From positions 1 to 6,742 of the forward strand of contig JAUWBH010000224.1 in assembly GCA_030605085.1 (NCBI GenBank): 6,742 nt of DNA, in the 5' to 3' direction. The position numbers and the translations under genes are program-made. This stretch comes from Promethearchaeota archaeon. Lineage in GTDB: Archaea > Asgardarchaeota > Lokiarchaeia > Sigynarchaeales > SOKP01. Below the pieces are notes generated by a model. The model was not told where the DNA came from, made no database searches, and saw nothing but the letters and a program-made list of their open reading frames with translations. Of the stretch, positions 1 through 6,386 are shown in pieces; position 1 is the first letter of the stretch; every line of letters begins with the position of its first letter.

Positions 1-43
1 TTTCTAGCGAAGATTATAAGGAAATACAAATAAGAGAAATTTC

Positions 44-706
44 ATGAGGAAAATGGAAAAAAAAAAGGATCCTTTGGAAGTTATTGGATGTTCTAAAGGT
101 TATTCACATGAAGAGTTGAAGAAGAATCTTCACCGCCATTCTGGATATTCTCCAGAAATTGAACGACAAATAATTAGAATTCCAGAAGTAATATTGCGTA
201 ATTCTGGAACTCAGATGGCAAAGAAAATCAATCGAATGATGCGAGAAGTGTCTACTGAAGCTTATCGAGCAATACAATTTACACGAACGGAAATCAACAA
301 TCAAGGCGTTTTATTCGGAGTTGTATCACTCGTACATAATGTTATCGATGAAGTTTTGATCTATTTTCACAAAAGGTGGCCACAATGCATCATTTGTTTG
401 TATAACGAGCGAAAAAGGGAAACTTGGATTATAACCGAAAAAGGAGCAATTCGCAAATTTGATCAACCTTTAAAAAAAGTAGTAGAAAAAGTTAGTAAGA
501 ATCGAACGATCGTTCCTTACTTCGAGGATATCCAATTTTCTGGAGAAGAAATATTCGAAACATTGTACAAATCCCAATTTATAGCTGAAAGAGAGAACAA
601 GCAATATTTTAAAAAAATGATCCCGGATCAGTGCTTTCAATTACCTGGAATGAAAAATGGAGTAGAAAAACATTTCAGAAATAAGAAGCTTAATGACTTT
701 TTATAA
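44..706 (+). CDS. DUF4130-like protein (putative DNA metabolism protein)
   Basis: The 220-residue protein matches the pattern I know for DUF4130, a family often linked with uracil-DNA glycosylase or radical-SAM partners in bacteria and called a probable DNA-metabolism protein; its reaction is unknown. The visible pattern is an Arg/Glu-rich helix (residues 63-80, with MMREV and YRAIQFTR), then the segment HNVIDEVLIYFHKRWP at 98-113, then NERKRETWII at 121-130. The C-terminal helix FETLYKSQFIAERENKQYF (171-189) leads into the MIPDQCFQLPGM tail (192-203), which corresponds to the family's RxNPRLQxxxMPxRYWxxLPE end. ATG 44 is the first start after an in-frame TAA at 17-19; ATG 53 is an alternative. 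No well-spaced ribosome binding site is visible. The gene converges with the CooC fragment, 28 bases away, and no glycosylase or radical-SAM partner is in view. The assignment is from remembered motifs only. Confidence 0.68.
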   Translation: MRKMEKKKDPLEVIGCSKGYSHEELKKNLHRHSGYSPEIERQIIRIPEVILRNSGTQMAKKINRMMREVSTEAYRAIQFTRTEINNQGVLFGVVSLVHNVIDEVLIYFHKRWPQCIICLYNERKRETWIITEKGAIRKFDQPLKKVVEKVSKNRTIVPYFEDIQFSGEEIFETLYKSQFIAERENKQYFKKMIPDQCFQLPGMKNGVEKHFRNKKLNDFL

Positions 707-719
707 CATGGAATTTGAA

Positions 720-747
720 GAAGATTAATTGATTTTATATTATCTTC
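720..747. terminator. possible shared terminator hairpin between convergent genes
   Basis: GAAGAT at 720-725 pairs with ATCTTC at 742-747 across a 16-base AT-rich loop, in the short gap between two convergent genes; the right arm lies inside the last codons of the minus-strand gene. The stem is only six base pairs and archaeal terminators are usually T-tracts, so this is a weak call. Confidence 0.18.
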
Positions 748-1184
748 GCAAAAAGCTCTTTTGCTTCTTGATAGGACTCGTTTTCCTTAGCTAAATCGAT
801 TAAATTACCACCAATTATGTTAATTTTACTAATCTCCTCGTTATTGGATATGAATCCAAGCAGTTTAACACGGTCAATATTTAGATTTTCAACCTCTTCC
901 GCTAAAACATTCTTTAAATCCTCTGGGAAACGATTTCCTAAGATCCATATACGCTCAAATTTAAGAGTTAATTCGTCGATTATTTCTAAAATTCGTTTCA
1001 TGGTATGAATCCCCATTTTTGACGCATCCGACACGATTACAAGGTCAGTAACGTCACGGCCGGTTTTGCGAGCAAAATGTTCCAATCCCGCTGGTGAGTC
1101 TAAAAGGGTTATATCGTAGTTTTGAGAAAGTGTATCAATTACCCGTTTAAGAACATCGTTAATAAAGCAACTTTTTTTAATCAA
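735..1184 (-). pseudogene. C-terminal half of a CooC-like MinD/ParA-family ATPase (5'-truncated)
   Basis: These 149 residues match only the second half of CooC-type ATPases, which use ATP to help insert nickel into carbon monoxide dehydrogenase and act in the cytoplasm. Visible are CFINDVLKRVIDTLSQNYD (residues 6-24), equal to the region just after the family CxC metal-site motif; the hallmark LDSPAGLEHFARKTGRD (28-44), equal to the usual D-x-x-AGxEHxxRRT; VIVSDASKMGIHTMKRI (49-65); and the nucleotide-base Asn in GNRF (82-85). The P-loop and CxC half are missing, so alone it cannot bind ATP normally. The only possible start is TTG 1184, which directly abuts the TAA stop of the upstream TIR-TPR gene in the same frame, with no good ribosome binding site. 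GC content here is higher than in the flanks (31 of 60 bases at 1021-1080). Read it as a truncated remnant, or as the displaced other half of the CooC gene at the right end of the window. Confidence 0.72.
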
Positions 1185-2780
1185 TTAGGATTTAATTTCT
1201 TCTTTTAATTTTTTAATTTTTTTTATAAGTTCGGTTTGTAATGATTCGTCCAATTCAAGCCCCATTAAAATTTCCAGTGCTTCTTCATAATATTTCAGAG
1301 CTTTGCCAAGTTCTCCTCGATCTTGGAATACGCTACCAATATTATGTAATATATTGGATTTTCCGATGAGAGTTCCTGACAGTTCAATAGTTTTCAGTGC
1401 TTCCATATAATATTTCAGAGCTTTATCAAGCTCTCCTCTTTCTTGGAATATCCTACCCATATTATTTAGTCGATTGGATTTTCCTTTAAGATTCCCTAAC
1501 TGTTCGTCAATTTCCAGCGCATCCTTAAAATAATTTAGAGCTTTGTCAGGTTCTCCTCGATCTTGGAATATTCTTCCAATATTATTTAATCTATTGGCTT
1601 TTCCTACGAGATCTCCTAACTCCTCCTCAATTTCCAGTGCCTCCTCATAATTTTTCAGAGCTTTATCAAGCTCTCCTCTTTCTTGGAATATACTTCCAAT
1701 ATTATTCAAAAGAACGGATTTCCCTTTGAGATCTCCAAACTTTTTCACAATTTCCAGCGCTTCCTTATAATATTTCAGAGCGTTGTCAAACTCTCCTCGA
1801 TCTTGAAATATTTTACCAATACAATTCAATGAAATGGATTTTCCTTCGAGATCTCCTATCTTTTCGTCAATTTCCAGTGCCTCCTCATAATTTTTCAGAG
1901 CTTTATCAAGCTCTCCTCTTTCTTGGAATATCCTACCCATATAATTTAAAAGATTGGATTTCCCTTTGAGATCTCCTAACTCTTCGCCAATTTCCAGTGC
2001 CTCCTCATAATTTTTCAGAGCTTTATCAAGCTCTCCGCGAATTGTTAATATTCTTCCAATATTTTTTAATATTTTGGATTTTCCTTTGAGATTTCCTAAC
2101 TCCATCACAATTTCCAGAGCTTCATTAAATCTTATCAGAGCTTTGTCAAATTCTCCACGAGTTGCTAATAGTAAACCAATGCGATTAAAATTTTTAGCCT
2201 TTGCTTCGAGATCTCCCAACTTTTCGTCAAGATCCAGTGCTTCTTCGAGATTTTTCATTGTACAACTTCTTATTTTTTTTAAACTCTCGTTTAATACATT
2301 TCTTATACTTAATGGGGAATTTGCTTCGAAGTAAGCGTAGTGATTTCCCGAAAAATCCGTAAAATGATCAAGAATATCAATTTTTGGTTCTTTTAATTTA
2401 TCAAATTGATTTGAGGTTAATTGTGAGTCTGTTGTATCTGAATTGAATGCTTGTTTATAGTAGCTTTTTACTGCAACATTAGCATTATCGCTCAACATAA
2501 CTATTAGGCATTTTTCTAATCCTGCTACAATTCCAAATTCAAAAATAACATTTGGTCTAAAACCATCTAATATTACTATGCCCAAAGTCGAGTCTTTAAT
2601 TAGATCAATTATCTTCTGATAATAATTTTCATTGGGATTGATTTCTTCCCTTAATAATATTGGATTATATCCTTCGCTTTTCACACATTCTTTAACAATA
2701 TATAAAATATGCTCGATATATTTTACATGTTTTTTTGAAGAATATACGATAATGCAATTCAATTGCTCTTTTTCGATCAT
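1185..2780 (-). CDS. TIR-like domain plus TPR-repeat protein
   Basis: A 531-residue two-part protein, numbered here from ATG 2780. Residues 1-110 look like the TIR/nucleoside-deoxyribosyltransferase-like flavodoxin fold: strand NCIIVYSS (8-15), strand GIVILDGF (67-74), then PNVIFEFG (76-83). The last resembles the NPNVxYElG motif that carries the family's catalytic Glu (here Glu81), and is followed by a LEKCLIVMLS strand. A linker (about 110-175) leads to eight TPR units of exactly 40 residues (consensus GxIFQERGELDKALKYYEEALEIxEELGDLxGKS), ending in a Lys/Glu-rich helix. In known families such TIR-like domains cleave or bind NAD or nucleotides, and TPRs sense partners; both roles are inferred here. 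TTG 2789 would add three residues; ATG is preferred. It is divergent from the nucleotidyltransferase-Schlafen pair and followed in the same frame by the CooC fragment. Confidence 0.72.
   Translation of the reverse strand: MIEKEQLNCIIVYSSKKHVKYIEHILYIVKECVKSEGYNPILLREEINPNENYYQKIIDLIKDSTLGIVILDGFRPNVIFEFGIVAGLEKCLIVMLSDNANVAVKSYYKQAFNSDTTDSQLTSNQFDKLKEPKIDILDHFTDFSGNHYAYFEANSPLSIRNVLNESLKKIRSCTMKNLEEALDLDEKLGDLEAKAKNFNRIGLLLATRGEFDKALIRFNEALEIVMELGNLKGKSKILKNIGRILTIRGELDKALKNYEEALEIGEELGDLKGKSNLLNYMGRIFQERGELDKALKNYEEALEIDEKIGDLEGKSISLNCIGKIFQDRGEFDNALKYYKEALEIVKKFGDLKGKSVLLNNIGSIFQERGELDKALKNYEEALEIEEELGDLVGKANRLNNIGRIFQDRGEPDKALNYFKDALEIDEQLGNLKGKSNRLNNMGRIFQERGELDKALKYYMEALKTIELSGTLIGKSNILHNIGSVFQDRGELGKALKYYEEALEILMGLELDESLQTELIKKIKKLKEEIKS
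1260..2249 (-). repeat. tandem 120-bp repeats encoding TPR units
   Basis: Eight full 120-base units (40 codons each) and a partial ninth lie in the 3' two-thirds of the TIR-TPR gene, with no indels between units. Some copies are almost identical in DNA: 1627-1691 equals 1867-1931 over 65 bases, and 1988-2036 repeats 49 bases of the same stretch. This points to recent unit duplication or gene conversion, so repeat number may differ between strains or collapse in assembly. Confidence 0.9.
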
Positions 2781-2819
2781 CTTAATCAAAAAGGATTTTT
2801 TTAATAATTTGATAGCGTC

Positions 2820-2850
2820 CTTTGAATATTATTTAATAATTTACTTTATG
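2820..2850 (-). promoter_or_regulatory. candidate promoter/operator upstream of the TIR-TPR gene
   Basis: On the minus strand the AT-only stretch holds a perfect inverted repeat, ATTATT-N-AATAAT, at 2828-2840. It is 47-60 bases upstream of ATG 2780, a fair place for an archaeal TATA element with a short leader, or for a dimeric regulator. In DNA this AT-rich such a palindrome can arise by chance. Confidence 0.25.
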
Positions 2851-2935
2851 ATTAAATTGTTAAAAAGAATTTGTATAATCTTCACATGTTATTATTGTAG
2901 TTTCTCAATTAAGATTATACGAAAGTGATGAATAT

Positions 2936-3049
2936 CTATTCCCCATATCCATTCGCTTCTTTTTGTATTGTTCGAGTATATTTAAGCCTATCAACTTCTG
3001 GTAGTGAATAGTCTTAATGGCAATCCCCATTTAAAGAACATAAACTTAT
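2936..3049 (-). pseudogene. short coding-like remnant in the divergent intergenic region
   Basis: Between stop codons on the minus strand, one frame reads SLCSLNGDCH, an in-frame TAA (3014-3016), then DYSLPEVDRLKYTRTIQK followed by EANGYGE and a TAG (2936-2938). The composition (charged, mixed, low in Ile/Asn runs) is more protein-like than the surrounding AT-rich spacer, and the bases are less AT-rich. It has no start and cannot be a full gene. I do not recognise the family. A second frame over the same bases gives a 41-residue ATG-started open frame, so the choice of frame is uncertain. It may be the eroded end of a lost gene, or chance. Confidence 0.22.
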
Positions 3050-3070
3050 TTAACCTAGAATTTAATTAAT

Positions 3071-3090
3071 ATCAGTATATTTTATTTTTA
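3071..3090 (+). promoter_or_regulatory. candidate archaeal TATA promoter for the nucleotidyltransferase-Schlafen pair
   Basis: The sequence TATATTTTATTTTT starts at 3077, about 30-40 bases before ATG 3118. An archaeal start site some 25 bases downstream would fall near 3105-3112, giving a leader of about ten bases or fewer. That fits the lack of any purine-rich ribosome binding site before ATG 3118. A second TATA-like stretch (TATATTTAAG at 2977-2986) lies further upstream inside the coding-like remnant. Confidence 0.4.
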
Positions 3091-3117
3091 GTAATTGACA
3101 AAAATATCGAACTTCAG

Positions 3118-3756
3118 ATGGTTAATTTGACAGAATTAAGTAAAACAAAGTTAAAACAATTACTCGGTAATATTAATCAAAATCCACAAATGGTAGAATT
3201 ATACGAATCGAAATGGCATAGGATTATACATTTTTTGCACAATAGTGTAGGATATGTTATAGCTAAAGTTGCGAAAGCAGGATCAATTGAAAAACAAACA
3301 CAAATAGAAGGGAGTGATTTGGATGTAAAATTTTGCACGTCTCCAAATCATAACCTCACTACCGTACTTAATACAATCCGAGTTAAAGCCGAAGAGAACT
3401 TTGGACAAGTCGCGAATGTAATAAAAAGCAAAAGCGCTGTAAAGATTTATTTTAAGGATCCTAAATGCAATATTGATGTAGTTTATCTTACATTAAATCA
3501 ATTTGATAAAGAACACGAAGAGGATAAGAACATAGGAAGACTCCCACAAGTTAAACAAGACGCTATTAAATTAGCAAAATACGCCTTCTATAAATCCACT
3601 GGAGACTTAGTCAAGGGATACGAAATTGAGAAAGTATGCATCAATTCTAACTGCAATTCACTAGTAGGGTGCGTTAATGCCTCAATTTATTATTTTACGG
3701 GAAGGCTTATACAAAATAAAAATTCGATCGACGATGTTTTAAAATATTTAACTTAG
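3118..3756 (+). CDS. DNA polymerase beta-superfamily nucleotidyltransferase (CD-NTase/OAS-like or minimal type)
   Basis: The 212-residue protein has the nucleotidyltransferase signature. Residues 54-71 read A-GS-IEKQTQIEG-SDLD-VKF, with the GS pair at 55-56 and metal-binding Asp67 and Asp69; the third acidic residue is Asp120 in CNIDVVYL. The C-terminal part (140-175: LPQVKQDAIKLAKYAFYKS, then GYEIEKVCIN) resembles the helix pair after the core in OAS/CD-NTase and related enzymes. Members transfer NMP to a nucleotide, RNA or protein; the substrate here is unknown. At 212 residues it is shorter than typical CD-NTases (usually 300-400), so an AMP-transferring antitoxin role, as in MNT proteins, is an alternative. 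All three catalytic Asp positions are kept. The start lacks a ribosome binding site, suggesting a leaderless or short-leader mRNA. It lies 18 bases before the Schlafen-like gene and is probably co-transcribed with it. Confidence 0.72.
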   Translation: MVNLTELSKTKLKQLLGNINQNPQMVELYESKWHRIIHFLHNSVGYVIAKVAKAGSIEKQTQIEGSDLDVKFCTSPNHNLTTVLNTIRVKAEENFGQVANVIKSKSAVKIYFKDPKCNIDVVYLTLNQFDKEHEEDKNIGRLPQVKQDAIKLAKYAFYKSTGDLVKGYEIEKVCINSNCNSLVGCVNASIYYFTGRLIQNKNSIDDVLKYLT

Positions 3757-3774
3757 AATTAATAATTATAATTA

Positions 3775-6030
3775 ATGGTGGGTAATTTTTTAGAACAGAT
3801 TTCTGAAATTTTAAACCAGTTAGACCAACTTAGAGAGAGTTTAAGAGATATTCCATCTCAAAGGGATATTAGTTGTACTCGCGAGGAAATTCACAAAAAT
3901 CCGCCAACCTGGATTTACAGACCGAGATTCAAACCGAAATTTAAACTTATACCTCAAGAACAAAAGCTGGTTTTTATTAAATTAGTTGATAGTATAAACC
4001 TCCATCTAAAGAAATATTCGCCTGATAATCTGACTAATTTATTAGACATTCTTGATGTAAGTGGAAATAATAAAAAATCTATAATATTCTTGCTAGAAAA
4101 TAATGTTTATAACACAAACGAGGTATACGGAGACTTCATCGTAGAAGAAATGCAGGATCATTATGAAATATATTATTTCCGAAGGGAAGAGAAGAAAAAT
4201 CAACTTCCAACCCAAGACCGTTCAATTGATTTAGAAAAGTTCATAAAGCATGACGCAATTATTCAAATTCAAAATCAGTTTGACCATTTATGGGCAATTT
4301 TAGTTAATGAAATAGAAAGATGTAAAGCTTATTACCAATCCAATCAAAAGAAGGATTACGATGAAAAAATAAGCTTTATTAAAAAATTACTGGAAACTAA
4401 AGAGTGTGAGTATCTCGATTTTAAAATCGCTATGTACGACCTATTTTCGGAGAAAAAAAAAACGAAATGGGAGCAGAGAAAAGAATTTCTAAAGGATATA
4501 CTTAGTCTTGTAAATAATAAAAACATGGAAACTTCTAAAGGGGAAGCGTATATCGTTATTGGAGTTGGAGAAGAAAATGAAAAATACAATGGAAATCATA
4601 GAAACATTGATTTTACAGATGAAGGATCACTAATTAAATTAAAAAACGAATTTATTGGACCAAAATTTAAAATTGAAGTGGAAGAATATTACATTTTTGG
4701 TGATCAGGATAATATTCTAATTAGAGTAGACAATTCAGTAGGTTTCGATCGGAATATCATAATAAAATTACTATACGAAGTCGGAGTTATATATGAACTA
4801 AAAAAAGATTGTGGTAATTCAACATTTAATGTCGAATATTATCGTAAAGGGACTTCATTTACAAGAGATGGCTCTATTGCTATTAGGATGATGCAAGAAG
4901 ATCGAAATAAGATCTTGGACATAAATAATATCCAAAAAAATTTAAAAACAAAACGATTCATCCAGTTTTATAAGATGATTGCTAATATCTTCAACAGAAT
5001 GGTAGAAGTTGATAAACCTATAAGAAATTCTGATTTTAAAAACAATGCTAATTATATATATTGCAGATACTCGTTAAAAACAGAAAATGGATTAGAATTT
5101 TTGGAAAATAATGAAGTTAAACATGTTATTAGAAAGGCAGCTGAGCTACTAAAAAAAATTTATTTGGCATTCGGTTATTTCAGCTCGAACGAAGGAGTGA
5201 ACAATTACATTCACGGATATTACTTAAAATTTTACGAATCGAATATTAAAATCGTAGTAAATAAAATATCTATTCCAAGAAGTTCAGAAGATTTGATTTC
5301 TGAACCAAAGAACTTGGTAGAGGTTGTTAAATACATAGTATCGGAAATTGAAACAATGGCTAGTGAACACAATATAGAATATGATAAGGAAAAAATAGAT
5401 TATAAGGCATTCGTTAATTCTAATAACGAAATAAAAAGACCAAACATTAGATTAATAGAAACGTACTTAGATTTCGTCGTTGATCCAGAAATATCCTCTG
5501 ACGATTTATACGATCGTCTCAATCGCGTCTTTTGGGAAGTTATTCAATACAGAAACTTAGAAGTAATAAATGAAGAAGAAAAACAAACGGGAGTAAAAAT
5601 CATTAAAACTATATGTAACAACCTTTCAAACCAGACTGAAAGCAAAGTTATAAATAAGCTTCATGAGATATTGTATAATCTAAGTAAGATCGAAGTTTTC
5701 TTTCCACACATAGAAGAATCTATGTGTTTAAATAAATTCATTCAATTCTACAAAGAAAAAAGGTATTACGGCTATTTGTTTGATCTTTTAGATAGTTTTG
5801 GATATTTTGTGAATATTGAAAAAGAGATTTTTCTTGCCATCGAAGAGAGAAACTATGAATTGTTGAAAAGATTTGGGAATTTTAATTTTATTGGTTACAA
5901 AATCGATGGGTTAGTTATTGTAAAAAAGCTCCAATCTAAACAAATAGAAATAAGAGATTTAGAAGATAAAGATCTGAAAGAGTCAATTCGCAAAATCATA
6001 GAGAATATTGAAAAGAATATCTTTATGTGA
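3775..6030 (+). CDS. Schlafen AlbA_2 domain protein, large (putative effector)
   Basis: The 751-residue protein has a central Schlafen AlbA_2 core at about 203-370. It shows KECEYLDFK (209-217), like the family E-x-x-x-(L)EFK start; FLKDILSLVNN (238-248); the glycine-rich strand KGEAYIVIGVGEENEKYNG (255-273); and the closing EYYRKGTSFTRDGS (354-367). Related domains bind ATP or nucleic acid, and in animal Schlafens an acidic triad cleaves tRNA/rRNA; Glu210, Glu212 or Asp215 with Asp241 could be counterparts here, an inference. The N-terminal 200 residues (helix 5-25, a W/P/R-rich segment 44-60, then mostly helical) and the C-terminal 380 residues are not recognised. No signal peptide or membrane span is evident. 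ATG 3775 follows the nucleotidyltransferase by 18 bases with no ribosome binding site. The pairing suggests that the nucleotidyltransferase controls or activates this protein. An ordinary transcription-regulator AlbA protein is less likely given the size. Confidence 0.7.
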   Translation: MVGNFLEQISEILNQLDQLRESLRDIPSQRDISCTREEIHKNPPTWIYRPRFKPKFKLIPQEQKLVFIKLVDSINLHLKKYSPDNLTNLLDILDVSGNNKKSIIFLLENNVYNTNEVYGDFIVEEMQDHYEIYYFRREEKKNQLPTQDRSIDLEKFIKHDAIIQIQNQFDHLWAILVNEIERCKAYYQSNQKKDYDEKISFIKKLLETKECEYLDFKIAMYDLFSEKKKTKWEQRKEFLKDILSLVNNKNMETSKGEAYIVIGVGEENEKYNGNHRNIDFTDEGSLIKLKNEFIGPKFKIEVEEYYIFGDQDNILIRVDNSVGFDRNIIIKLLYEVGVIYELKKDCGNSTFNVEYYRKGTSFTRDGSIAIRMMQEDRNKILDINNIQKNLKTKRFIQFYKMIANIFNRMVEVDKPIRNSDFKNNANYIYCRYSLKTENGLEFLENNEVKHVIRKAAELLKKIYLAFGYFSSNEGVNNYIHGYYLKFYESNIKIVVNKISIPRSSEDLISEPKNLVEVVKYIVSEIETMASEHNIEYDKEKIDYKAFVNSNNEIKRPNIRLIETYLDFVVDPEISSDDLYDRLNRVFWEVIQYRNLEVINEEEKQTGVKIIKTICNNLSNQTESKVINKLHEILYNLSKIEVFFPHIEESMCLNKFIQFYKEKRYYGYLFDLLDSFGYFVNIEKEIFLAIEERNYELLKRFGNFNFIGYKIDGLVIVKKLQSKQIEIRDLEDKDLKESIRKIIENIEKNIFM

Positions 6031-6046
6031 ATAATAATATTTGAAT

Positions 6047-6208
6047 TTATTTTCTTAAGGATTGAATTAACATTTCACCAATTTCGGTTAAATTATAATA
6101 CTCCATTTTAACCATGTTAATTGAATCTCTGGAATTTTCGCCATTATTACCATTTATAATTAATAAGGAATCGATTAATCCAATAAAAATCAAATGAAAT
6201 TGATTAAT
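6047..6208 (-). pseudogene. possible C-terminal gene remnant or 48-aa small ORF
   Basis: An open minus-strand frame ending at TAA 6047-6049 encodes a protein-like tail: FHLIFIGLIDSLLIINGNNG, a polar stretch, then an amphipathic end with NLTEIGEMLIQSLRK. The shape (hydrophobic helix with LID, polar loop, short terminal helix) recalls the end of TetR-family regulators, but this is a weak impression. An in-frame TAA at 6209-6211 closes it on the left, so no DNA-binding half is present. TTG 6193 could start a 48-residue protein, about 40 bases downstream of a strong minus-strand TATA-like run at 6228-6245. It sits 16 bases from the end of the convergent Schlafen gene. It could be a decayed gene, a small gene, or chance. 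Confidence 0.28.
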
Positions 6209-6227
6209 TTATGACTGGTATTTCTTG

Positions 6228-6245
6228 CCTTATATATATTTTTAG
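6228..6245. promoter_or_regulatory. strong TATA-like run
   Basis: The alternating TTATATATATTTTT at 6230-6243 is the clearest TATA-like element in the 356-base gap between the Schlafen gene and the CooC-like gene. On the minus strand it is placed to drive the small open frame at 6047-6208; on the plus strand it would leave a leader of over 100 bases before the CooC-like start. The rest of 6209-6386 shows no gene. Confidence 0.3.
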
Positions 6246-6327
6246 TTGATTATATCAAACCATTTATTTAAGTTTGAGTATCAAATGTAATGTTTTTAGA
6301 GGCCAACTTTAGAATTTATAAAATCAA

Positions 6328-6378
6328 ACCTTATATGAATTCTTGTTTTTTATTATATAGAATATAAATTTAATGAGG
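6328..6378 (+). promoter_or_regulatory. promoter candidate and ribosome binding site of the CooC-like gene
   Basis: A GAGG at 6375-6378 lies eight bases before TTG 6387 and is the only well-placed Shine-Dalgarno-like site among the starts I checked. It decides the TTG start, because the ATG at 6373 is out of frame and hits a stop at 6388-6390. TATA-like TTATATGA begins at 6331 and would place a start site near 6357-6360, leaving room for the GAGG. A second run, TTATATAGAATATAAA at 6353-6368, is too close to fit a leader that includes it. Confidence 0.4.
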
Positions 6379-6386
6379 CTATTCAA

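Noticed and set aside
1260..2249. CRISPR array, considered because of the regular 120-base spacing
   Set aside because: The repeats are in-frame 40-codon TPR units without variable spacers.
2074..2334. Plus-strand Ser/Arg/Phe-rich open frame within the TPR gene
   Set aside because: It is a complement of the TPR repeats; its periodic composition comes from the 120-base repeat.
2632..2928. 98-codon plus-strand open frame over the TIR-TPR start and spacer
   Set aside because: It overlaps the TIR-like coding region on the other strand, is rich in Ile/Phe/Lys from AT-rich DNA, and has no motif or start signal.
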